In this document: one piece after another, positions 34,328 through 43,125 of the stretch
Layout of the letters: every line of letters starts with the position of its first letter
Numbering within the stretch: the stretch's first letter is position 1
Assembly (NCBI RefSeq): GCF_000226095.1
Contig: NC_016473.1
Location: 1,550,001-1,614,000, forward strand
Origin: Thermothelomyces thermophilus ATCC 42464
Taxonomy: Eukaryota; Ascomycota; Sordariomycetes; Sordariales; Chaetomiaceae
Direction: 5' to 3'
DNA: 64,000 nt
Notes under the pieces: model-generated
Database searches by the model: none
Seen by the model: only the letters and a program-made list of their open reading frames with translations
Told to the model about the DNA's origin: nothing
Translations under genes and position numbers: made by a program

Positions 34328-35917
34328 ATGGCCTTCATCCAGGACCCCCGCCTCCGCCAAACGTGGAACCAGCTCTCACAGACGACCGAGACCGTCACGT
34401 CGGATGCCGCCGCTGGCATCTGGGCCTTCGGCCACCGCTACGTCCAGCCGTGTCTGTCGTCGCTCGCGGGCGCCGTCGACTCGTGCACGGCAATCTGCCT
34501 GGGCGACCGCGAGGAGCGGGCGCGCCGCGCGCGTGAGCGGGACCGCGGCGCCCGCGGGTCCCGCCGGAGCGTCGGCGGAGGGCGCGGCCTCCTGTCGCGG
34601 CCCGAGTACAGCTTCGATTTCTACGACGACTGGGAGGAGGACTTGTTCATCGCGGAGCAGTTGGCCGAGGACCAGGATGACGATGACGGGCTCCTGGATC
34701 GGGGCGCCGCGGCCAGCAGTCGGCGCGGTGGGGGGATCTTGGGCGGCGACTGGGATCGGCTGCTTGCCGGGTCGGGGCACAGGAGCCGGCTCGGGGCCGG
34801 CGGAGGCGGGATAGGCGGGACAGGGGATGTGGTGGACCAGCCCAGGCGCAAGAGGGGGATGAGCTACGGCACGAGGGGCGGGGTGAGGAGAAAGGTTTCG
34901 GGGGAGGAGGATCCGAACGTCATCCCGAGGACGGCGCCGCTGGGGTTCCTGGGAAGGCTGCCCTTCAAGATCATGGGGAGCCTGCGGTACAAGCCATCAG
35001 CGGCGAACCTGAGGGAGCATCCCGGAGGGCATGGGCATCATCATCATCATCATCACCATCAAGGCACGGCAAGGGACGACGAGCAAGAGCCGCTGTTGGG
35101 GAGCAGCAATGAGGAAGCCGCGACGACGGGGCAGAAGGGGAAGCGGCCGAGGAGTGACACGACTAATTCCGGGGACACGTCGAGCTCGTACCGGTCGAGG
35201 GGGGATCTGTTCCCCAGCGATGGGGAAGGAGACGAGGATGCGGTGCCGCTAGACGACGAGTTTACCGTGGCGTTGGAGCGTGTGGATGACCGAGGCAGCA
35301 CAAGGACGCGCAGCAGCAAGGGGAAGCGGACAGATGAGAGGGGCAAAGATAGGGACAGGAACAGGGACAAGGGCCTGTCGAGAACAGTGTCGCGGACCAC
35401 GATATCGTCAACCAATACGCCGGACGAGACCAAGTGGGACAGCAACCCGGTATCTCCTGTACAGGAACTGGGCTACGACGACGACGGCGACAACGACGAC
35501 AACGAAGACGACAATGACGACGCCCCACAGGTCCCGTCGCTCGAGGACCTCCGTCGGGAAGAGGAGCAGGCCGAGAGGGAGGAAGCCGAAGAGATTGAGC
35601 GGCGGCGGAGGGCTGCCTCGCGATTGGCGAGGGAGCGAGGCTTGAAAACGGACGACGCCCACGTCCCGGAATCGGTTGGCGAGGCGAACGGAGACGCGCA
35701 GGATGCCGAGAGCGGGCGCCCTCCGGGACGGATTGGCACCGAAGTAGCCGAGTCTGCGGCTGACGATGCCGGGCTGGAAGAGGTCCAAGAAGTCAAGCCA
35801 CCACCATCCGCGGCGACTCCGGAACCCGCACCTCCACAGACGAACAAGACGGACGGAGAGCTGCAGGCCGAGAGCACCGTTGTGCCAGCCCGGCTACCTC
35901 GCTTTGGTCAGCGATGA
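34328..35917 (+). CDS. Uncharacterised low-complexity protein with conserved-looking N-terminus
   Basis: I do not recognise a named domain. A single exon encodes 529 residues. The N-terminus has an ordered look: LRQTWNQLSQTTETVTSDAA, then IWAFGHRYVQPC and a Cys pair (SCTAIC), followed by an Arg-rich stretch (EERARRARERDRGARGSRR). Next come FDFYDDWEEDLFIAEQLAED, a Gly-rich stretch, and NVIPRTAPLGFLGRLPFKIMG. A His run (about 236-245) comes from a CAT repeat. An Asp/Asn run is at about 382-398 and a charged helix at about 404-438 (LRREEEQAEREEAEEIERRR). It ends in RLPRFGQR. No signal peptide or membrane helix. It may be a fungal-specific disordered scaffold; function is unknown. GC-rich codon use matches its neighbours, so I believe it is real. 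Confidence 0.8.
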   Translation: MAFIQDPRLRQTWNQLSQTTETVTSDAAAGIWAFGHRYVQPCLSSLAGAVDSCTAICLGDREERARRARERDRGARGSRRSVGGGRGLLSRPEYSFDFYDDWEEDLFIAEQLAEDQDDDDGLLDRGAAASSRRGGGILGGDWDRLLAGSGHRSRLGAGGGGIGGTGDVVDQPRRKRGMSYGTRGGVRRKVSGEEDPNVIPRTAPLGFLGRLPFKIMGSLRYKPSAANLREHPGGHGHHHHHHHHQGTARDDEQEPLLGSSNEEAATTGQKGKRPRSDTTNSGDTSSSYRSRGDLFPSDGEGDEDAVPLDDEFTVALERVDDRGSTRTRSSKGKRTDERGKDRDRNRDKGLSRTVSRTTISSTNTPDETKWDSNPVSPVQELGYDDDGDNDDNEDDNDDAPQVPSLEDLRREEEQAEREEAEEIERRRRAASRLARERGLKTDDAHVPESVGEANGDAQDAESGRPPGRIGTEVAESAADDAGLEEVQEVKPPPSAATPEPAPPQTNKTDGELQAESTVVPARLPRFGQR

Positions 35918-36921
35918 CAGCTTTCAAACGACGATGTATAATACGAGAAGTCCGGATTAAAATCCGGCAGCCACTCGATGAACGACATTACGGGAGATGG
36001 GCCTTTTGTCCCCAGCTATCACGAGACTCAAGGTTATATATACGGTATGACGGCAACGGAGTTTGGACCCTCTGCTTTTGGTGGTGGTTTTAGGCTCGGT
36101 TTGATATGATATCCCGGTGTTGATGGTCTAGTAGATGCAACTCATGAACATGGCTATGATGGATTGATTGATGTTCACGGTTATTCTTCCTGATCTCGCG
36201 CATACACGCCCTTGGTACGTACTGCATTGTATGTACATACATACTTGTTTCAACCCAAGGCATGGAAGTTGCCTACCCTAATATTTACGCAGTGTCGCGG
36301 TACCGCGGTACCTTTTATGATGATGGATGCAGTTCAGCTGCAGATACCAGTGGCAGATGCCACAGCTCCGGTCAAGCCACCGTCCCAGATGCCTCGGCTC
36401 CTCCCCGCTCCCCGCATCTTGGCTCCCCAGGTACCGGTTCCCCTGGCTCCACTCAGTGGAGCGCAGCGGTTATCATTCCAGTCGTCGAAGGGAGTGAAGT
36501 TGCGATCTTGGGGGGAGAGGTGTGAGAGAAGTAGGTCTCGCGTCTTACTCGATTTGATGGTTTGATTTTGTGTTTTTTCTTTTCTTTTTATTCCTTCTAT
36601 ATTTTTGTCCTTTGTTCCTGACCTCGCCTCCCCGAGTGTTCTTCTTCTTCCCTCCCTCCCCCCCTCTTCCCCATTTTATCCGAAGACACCGTGCCAACCT
36701 CACCATCTATGTCTCCGTGCTTCCACAACTGGTAGTTACACGGCGCCCGCCCTCGCATTATCATATCCGCTTACTTCTCTTCCTCCTATCCTACTCCCCT
36801 TACTACTTCTCCCCCTCCTTCTAACTCCAACTCCCCACTCGTCAGGCCGTTCACCACCACCAACATTGCCTCATTAACCATCAAAAAAAAGAAAAAAAAA
36901 AAAGAAAAGAAAATAATAATA
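35918..36921. other. Intergenic: 3' flank and promoter/leader of the NMO-like gene
   Basis: It holds GTATGTACATACATAC near 36230-36245, a perfect 14-bp palindrome GGTACCGCGGTACC at 36299-36312, and a long pyrimidine-rich tract at about 36570-36860 that probably is the leader or core promoter of the downstream gene. No gene supported. Confidence 0.5.
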
Positions 36922-38043
36922 ATGGCCACACCCACGAAGACGACAACGAGGACGACGACGACGACCACCACCACCACCACCACCGCGGCCACGGGTCCCA
37001 TCACCACCCCTCTGACGACCCTCCTGGGGATCCGTCACCCGATCCTGCTGGCCGGCATGGCGCGCGTGTCTAACGGGCGGCTGGCCGCGGCCGTGTCCAA
37101 CGCGGGCGGGCTGGGGGTCATCGGGGGCTTCATGTACACGCCGGAGCAGCTGCGCGAGATTGTGGCGGAGCTCAAGGCGCACCTGCGGTCGCCGGACCTG
37201 CCGTTCGGCATCGACCTGGCGCTGCCCCAGGTGGGCGGGTCGGCGCGCAAGACGAACCACGACTACACGGGGGGGCGGCTGGACGAGCTGGTCGACGTCA
37301 CGATCGAGTCGGGCGCCCGCCTGTTTGTGAGCGCCGTCGGCGTGCCCCCGCGCCGCGTCGTCGACCGCCTGCACGCCGCCGGGGTCCTCGTCATGAACAT
37401 GGTCGGGCACCCCAAGCACGCCGTCAAGGCGCTCGACCTCGGCGTCGACATGGTCTGCGCCCAGGGCGGCGAGGGCGGCGGGCACACGGGCGACGTGGCC
37501 AACAGCGTGCTGATCCCCGCCGTCGTGGACGTGGCCAAGCGGTACCGGCCCCAGCTGCTGGGCGGGGACCGGCCGGCGCTCGTCCTGGCCGCGGGGGGCA
37601 TCTGCGACGGCCGCGGGCTGGCGAGCTCGCTGATGCAGGGCGCGGTCGGCGTCTGGGTCGGCACGCGCTTCGTCGCCAGCGTCGAGGCCGGCTGCAGCGA
37701 CCAGCACAAGGAGGCCGTCGTGAGCTGCGGCTTCGAGGACACGGAGCGGACCCTCGTCATCAGCGGCCGCCCCCTGCGGATGAAGACCAACGACTACATC
37801 CGCAAGTGGCACGCCCAGCCCGACAAGATCCGGGAGCTGTGCAGCAAGGGCATAGTGCCCCTCGAGCACGACCTCGACCAGGGCAACGAGGTCGACATGC
37901 CGCACCTCATGGGCCAGGTCGCCGGCGCCATCACAAAGATCCAGCCGGCGGGCGAGATTGTCGACGAGATGGTGGCCGAGGCGGTCGAGATGCTCAAGCT
38001 GGCCAATGTATATCTGAACGGGGGGAAGGCGAGCAAGTTGTAA
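36922..38043 (+). CDS. Nitronate monooxygenase-like FMN protein (NPD family)
   Basis: TIM-barrel flavoprotein expected to oxidise nitronates such as propionate-3-nitronate using FMN. A single exon encodes 373 residues. A Thr-rich leader (residues 4-21, from ACG/ACC repeats) precedes TPLTTLLGIRHPILLAGMARV, the conserved barrel start. Further family marks are SNAGGLGVIGG, MVGHPKHAVKALDLGVD, the AQGGEGGGHTGD loop with the conserved catalytic His, LAAGGICDGRGLASSL, GVWVGTRFVAS for FMN phosphate binding, and an SGRPLR motif. No targeting signal is obvious. The C-terminus is a helix ending KASKL; a final SKL is a classic PTS1 peroxisomal signal, so peroxisomal import is likely. The start codon is the first ATG after the pyrimidine tract. 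Confidence 0.93.
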   Translation: MATPTKTTTRTTTTTTTTTTTAATGPITTPLTTLLGIRHPILLAGMARVSNGRLAAAVSNAGGLGVIGGFMYTPEQLREIVAELKAHLRSPDLPFGIDLALPQVGGSARKTNHDYTGGRLDELVDVTIESGARLFVSAVGVPPRRVVDRLHAAGVLVMNMVGHPKHAVKALDLGVDMVCAQGGEGGGHTGDVANSVLIPAVVDVAKRYRPQLLGGDRPALVLAAGGICDGRGLASSLMQGAVGVWVGTRFVASVEAGCSDQHKEAVVSCGFEDTERTLVISGRPLRMKTNDYIRKWHAQPDKIRELCSKGIVPLEHDLDQGNEVDMPHLMGQVAGAITKIQPAGEIVDEMVAEAVEMLKLANVYLNGGKASKL

Positions 38044-39146
38044 TATGTAATATGTCGAACTTTCCGATAGCGCCAAAGGGGGTCGCAGTGTAACTTGTGG
38101 CATCTCGGACATGGAGAGAAGAGTCTATTGTCCTGTCGAGTTGTCGCGTCCTCCTCCTTCGGACAGCCCAAACCAACATTTGGCTTCCGCACCTCATCAG
38201 AGGTCCCCTTTTTATTCGATTGTCATCCAGTAGGCTACGTCGATGGGTTGGAGCTACCGGGGCAAGCATATAATTCACCCTTCTGTCCACCCTTGCCGAA
38301 TACTCCATGCTCTCAGTTCCCGGAAACGGGATTAGAGAGCGAACACGAGAAAAGACGTCTCCTATAAAGTTGCCGTGAGCACAGTACATTGTATCATCGT
38401 CACCACGGCAATGCTAGCGGCGTCTCCCTCATATGGGAACTGGACCGCCAGACAAGGAAGTTACAAGCATGCACGAAGGCTGGGGCTGAGAGCGGCGACA
38501 GAGTGCTACATCGAGGCATAGACCGGGAAGTTCAGCCTCTGAAATCACGAGCAACCGGATGAGAGCGAGACTGCCAAGTTAGCTTGACACAATGACAACC
38601 GCATTGGGCGAACTGCCTACATTCTGCTCTCCTTGTCAGTCCGGAAACAGGGAGAACGGAGACAGAAGGTGAATGATGTGCACAAAACAAGCTTATCCAG
38701 GACTTTGGAATGTGGATTCGGCCTCACAGAGGGAACCAAAACTCATTGTACGTTTGGCCGTGGCACCATCGAATCTTGGGAGCTGCATCTTGGGCGCCGG
38801 GCATTAAAGGCACAAACCTTCTATATTCTCTCGGAGCCAGATGGACGCGGTTTCCTGCGGTCCGGCACGGAGGCGCTTCATTTCCATCTCAGCAATGAGG
38901 GGCGCAGAAAGGCAACAGCATCGGGGGAGCCGAGCTATTCAGGGGGAGAAGCCAGCTGTTGGACGTTGACACAATCGCCCCAACACGGCACGCGAGATGC
39001 CGTTGACCTTCCCGACGCCGGTGATCGAGGCTCGAACAACACGTCATGAGAGTGTCCCAATCAGGAATCCCCAGCTGGGGGGTTGTCCCAACGGCGGCGG
39101 CGGCAGAGGCGGTGGCGGCATATCGCCGTGGTTCGGGCACCTTTGT
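38044..39146. other. Convergent intergenic region
   Basis: 3' flanks of the NMO-like and NatB genes. I find no repeats of note and no supported frame; the 138-codon plus-strand frame at 38633-39049 is probably chance. Confidence 0.55.
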
Positions 39147-39789
39147 TCACCACACGTCGCTGGGGTTGACCTCATGCTTCTCGCCGTCGTCCCTCACATG
39201 CTGCCGCTTGACGTCCCTCTTCATGGGCTTGCGCATGTCGTAGGCATCCTCGCTCGACAGGGTCGGGTCGGACGAGTGCTCGCCGTAGTAGTCCTTGACG
39301 ACGCGGTAGACGCTGTAGCCCATGCTCTTGTAGAAGGCGATGGCCTTGTGGTTGCTGACGCGCACAAACAGGTCGACGAACCAGGCGTCGTTGGCGTCGG
39401 CGGCCATCTCGAGCTGCTCAGTCAGCAGCCTCCCAATGCCGAGGCGGCGGGCTTCCGGGGCCACGGTGACGGCCGTGATGTGGGCGTGCCAGGGCAGGTA
39501 GTGCTCCGAGAAGCGGTACACGTCGGGCGACGACTCGAGCTTGCCCATGACTGCGAGAAACGGAAGGGAGGGTCAGCAGGCGCGGCGACGGGCTGCGAGA
39601 CCACCGAGGTTGGTTCCTACTGTAGCCTATGATGTTGCCGTGCTGGTCCTCGGCGACCTGGAACAGGGACGGCCATTTCGCGTAGTACTGCAGGTAGAAG
39701 CCGAGATCATACGTCTCGGTGAAGGGATCGAGGTTGCATTTCGACAGCTTGTTCAGGTCCTCAGGCCTGAACCTGCGAAAGTTGGCCAT
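39147..39789 (-). CDS. NAT3: NatB N-terminal acetyltransferase catalytic subunit (Naa20)
   Basis: GNAT-fold catalytic subunit of NatB, which co-translationally acetylates Met-Asp/Glu/Asn/Gln N-termini on the ribosome together with Mdm20/Naa25. Two exons, 39621-39789 and 39147-39550, give 190 residues. The N-terminus reads FRRFRPEDLNKLSKCNLDPFTETYDLGFYLQY, closely matching Naa20. GYIMGKLE spans the splice. The acetyl-CoA loop is RRLGIG (about 91-96), then WFVDLFVRVSNHKAIAFY and LGYSVYR-type GYSVYRVVKDYY. An acidic stretch SSEDAYDMRKPMKRD is typical of the NatB C-terminus. The tail is slightly longer than in the 178-residue human protein. Convergent with the NMO-like gene. Confidence 0.95.
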
Positions 39790-41245
39790 GGCACGAGCAG
39801 AGCGCTGGTTGTGCTGCTGGGGCTTGTCGGCCAATCTCTATTGACTTTTCAGCAGGTAACGGGAAACGAAGTTTTGGGTCTTTGAATGAATCCCAGGTCC
39901 AAGTTCAGAGGTTGAGGCGGGGACAATTGGACCAGAGCGAATGTGGGGTAATAGTTCCTTTGCTGGTTTGTTAATTACCGAGCGCCTTCTCGGGGCAGTC
40001 GCCGCCGTGGTAGGCAGAGAGCACGTAGGTGCTGTACCAGGTAGGTACTGTACAGACCGCGAAAACTCCAAATAGGTACCTTAGGTATTTAAATAATTGG
40101 TCAAACTCAAATGCTCAATATCTGTTTCTTTCTCTTCTTGATTTTCTACCCATTTTCTTACTCACTTACTGATGGGCAACCCTTCTCTATTAAACCCTCC
40201 TCGGAGAGTTTGGCCACTAACAAGTAACCTCAAACAAGGGCTGCAGGAGCCCCTCCATCATTGAGCCTGTTCCTGCCCCAAAACGGAAGTCGGCTTACTC
40301 CTGGTGCTCGACACGAAGTACGACCCCCTGGGGAAGGTTGAAGAACTGGAACGGTTCCAGTAAAGGCATGATGCCTGCTAACGTAAAGATACTAGTGTGG
40401 TCCCGTTTCCTTGCTTTCTTCGATGAGAGCGCAACAGACCTGGTCGCTCGGTACCCAAACTCTAGCATAGTCATCATGCGAATAACCTTCGCATTCACGT
40501 CGAATTGTGGGTACCCTTGGCCATCGGCAGTCCTGCAATCCCATCAACCCCGGCCCCCCACCTGTTAGGCTGCTGTGCCAGACCAGAACCTGGAATCGCA
40601 GAAACGGGAAACGGAAAACGCGTGCATGCGGCGAGACTGCTGAGCTCGAAGGAGGAGAATACAGAATACAGCTGCGGCCCGACTACCACTGAAAGAACTG
40701 GACGAGACAAAGACTCTCCCTGGGTTTTCCTCCATACTTTAGCTCCAATAATTGCTCCGTCGAAGCGACAACACTTGGCACGGCCTTCCTTGCTCTCTGC
40801 TCCCAAATCTCGGTCGTTGAAACGGCACAGGGTACGGATTACATACATACATTTCCGACACGGACCCAAACCACTCTCCCTTATTATCATTCGGACCCGC
40901 CTGTCCATCGAGCACGCCAGCCAGCTCTAGACGGCCGAGTCTGATACACCTCCTTAACTTTGTTTGCACTACGATTGACCCTTTGGCCGGCCGAGGATTC
41001 GCCATCTGTGCACATAGCGTTTAACGACAGCAACGGGCGCATCAAGAACCCCGACTCGATCTGCCAACGAGGCGTCTGTCAATCGCACCAACGCGCCACC
41101 GCTGCTTGGAGCTATCGACAAACGAAACGCCGGACAAACGACCAACTTCTTTACGGGCTGCGACTGGGACCATCGAAAGCCCACCACCACGACAACCGGA
41201 CGGACCAACGAGTCGACTCACCAACCCAAACACTTCTCGCCCCAG
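39790..41245. other. Divergent promoter region between NAT3 and the next gene
   Basis: It contains GTAGGTACTGTAC and GGTACCTTAGGTATTT near 40039-40090, typical of the dispersed GTAC-rich words of this window. ATACATACATAC lies near 40842-40852. No gene supported. Confidence 0.5.
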
Positions 41246-42580
41246 ATGTCTTCCCCGCGAACGCCGCTCCATTCCCCCCAACCCTCCGTCGACTACTCGG
41301 CCGCCTCCTACGCTTCGTACTCGCCACAAGAGCGCCGTCAGTCCAAGGCGTCCTCATTCAATGACTCGTCCATGGACCTAGGCATTCCCGCCGGCGGCGC
41401 GGGCGCAGAGGGCGGGGGCGGAGGGCTGGGCAACCTCGCTGACGAACTGGCCGGTGCTTTCTCGGACGGCGAGGATGATTACGACGGGTATGAGGAGGGG
41501 GACTACGACGACGAAGCGGCCGGCGAACAAGGAAGCGAAGGAAGGGCGCCGGCGATCAATCCCCAAGAACCGGCAGCACAGAGCCCTAGGAAAGAGGACG
41601 GCGTGAGGGATAGCGGCGTGGACGTAGGTGGTAGCCCATCAGGGGCTGGGAAGGGGCATGACTCCAAGCGGAGTCTGGAACCCCCAACGCCGAACGGGCG
41701 GGGCCATCGCAGGAAGGGCAGCGAGTATGACGGGAGCGAGTACGGGAGCGAATCCGACTTTGAGTCGACCGGGATGCCGGCCAGGCTCATAGAGAGGATG
41801 GACGAGGTCGAATCCCTCGCCCGTCGGGGGACGGAACGCACCGGCTCCGCGGCAGACGGCGCCTTCAAACGCGTGACCGAGGGGCTGCGCGATCTGAGCT
41901 CTCAAGCCAACGTCGAAGGCAGCGCCACCAGGTACGCTGTCCCACTCACTCACTCACTTCTTCCCAACCTTTTTTATTTTTATTTTTATTTCTCTCTCTC
42001 TCTCTCTCCCTCCTTTTTTTTTTTCGACTGGATAGATAAAACTAACCAGAGGCAATCACCTTCTCTTTCTAGGCTAATAACCGCCCACACGGCGCTCACA
42101 ACCCACCTCACCCACCAGACCCGGCAGCTGCACAACCTGACCTTCCCGCTCCTCTCCCCGCTGGCCGCCCCGCCGACCGAGGAGACGGTGGAGGCGCTCC
42201 TGCCGATGCTGCTGACGCTGACGGAGCTGATGCCGCGCCCGTCGGCGCCGGCGCTGCAGTCGCTCGCGTCGCTGCACGCGCTCACCGCCGACCTGGCCCA
42301 GACGCTCAACTACCTCTCGGACACGCTGCACATGTCGCGGCAGACGACCACCGCCGCCGCCCGCCGCCTGCGCGCCGCCCGCGAGGTCGTCGCCGAGCTC
42401 CGCCGCGACGAGGAGCTCCGCGAGGAGGGCGAGCGCTGGCTCGCCCGCGGCGGCTGGGGCGAGCGCCTGGCCAGGCGCGAGTGCGCCCTCGTCTGCGGCG
42501 ACGTCGTCGGCGGCTTCGAGAAGGTCTGCGAGAGCTGGCGCGAGCGCCTCATGAAGCTGGACGAGTCCAGCCAGGCCTGA
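41246..42580 (+). CDS. Uncharacterised fungal protein with helical C-terminal domain
   Basis: I do not recognise a named family. Two exons, 41246-41931 and 42073-42580, give 397 residues. The intron (41932-42072, 141 nt) is a multiple of three and stop-free, and contains a pyrimidine-rich TTTTTATTT/TCTCTC stretch; excluding it is supported by GT and CTAG borders and by its odd composition. The first ~200 residues are disordered: Ser/Pro-rich, then Gly-rich, then an acidic block near 72-90 (SDGEDDYDGYEEGDYDDEA). From about 195 (RLIERMDEVESLARRG) to the end it is helical, with LITAHTALTTHLTHQTRQLHNLTFPLLSPLA, LHALTADLAQTLNYLSDTLHMSRQT and an Arg/Glu-rich helix. No membrane segment or signal peptide. 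A coiled-coil or cytoskeletal adaptor role is only a guess. Confidence 0.82.
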   Translation: MSSPRTPLHSPQPSVDYSAASYASYSPQERRQSKASSFNDSSMDLGIPAGGAGAEGGGGGLGNLADELAGAFSDGEDDYDGYEEGDYDDEAAGEQGSEGRAPAINPQEPAAQSPRKEDGVRDSGVDVGGSPSGAGKGHDSKRSLEPPTPNGRGHRRKGSEYDGSEYGSESDFESTGMPARLIERMDEVESLARRGTERTGSAADGAFKRVTEGLRDLSSQANVEGSATRYAVPLTHSLLPNLFYFYFYFSLSLSPSFFFFDWIDKTNQRQSPSLSRLITAHTALTTHLTHQTRQLHNLTFPLLSPLAAPPTEETVEALLPMLLTLTELMPRPSAPALQSLASLHALTADLAQTLNYLSDTLHMSRQTTTAAARRLRAAREVVAELRRDEELREEGERWLARGGWGERLARRECALVCGDVVGGFEKVCESWRERLMKLDESSQA

Positions 42581-43125
42581 CCGGGTCAACGTCTGTCTTC
42601 GGGGCATCTTCTGGGCTGCCTTTTCTTAAACGGTCGACCATTTGCGAAAGGGGAGGAAGGGGGGGAGGAAGCTCATTTTTCCTTCTTTCTCTACGTTGTC
42701 TTTCTTTTTTTTTTTTAAATTTGTTCTCAAAACCGGGTGGATGTATGCATACATGGCTGGGTGCGGCGTGGTGGACTATGGCTTGTGGCGTGATACATAG
42801 CTATTCATATATACCACAGATGGCGTTTTGGGAGAGAGGATGGGGGAAGGAGGGGGGGAAGGTTGAAGCGATGGGATAGCTAGGTGCGCAACAGGAAAGG
42901 GGACAGCGGGTATCTTAGTCGTTGAAAAAATAGAGCGGCAGGGTTGGTTCTGGTTCCAGTGCTCGGCGAGCGTAGCGAACGCCGGCGCCAGTCGGATAGG
43001 AAAAGGAAGGGGAAGTAATAAGACTGAGCTACGCTTAGACCTAGGATGCGGTCGCCAGAATTTCTATGCCCCTGTCTATGCTATGGCGTGCCCGAAACAG
43101 AGAGCGATCACGCAGCTACTCACCT
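42581..43125. other. Convergent intergenic region
   Basis: 3' flanks of the helical protein and the M16 protease. Poly-T runs lie near 42700-42720 and a G-rich patch near 42835-42865. No gene supported. Confidence 0.55.

Noticed and set aside
39147-39789. NatA (Naa10) instead of NatB (Naa20) for the acetyltransferase
   Set aside because: NLDPFTETYDLGFYLQY and the EDAYDMRK tail match Naa20, not Naa10.
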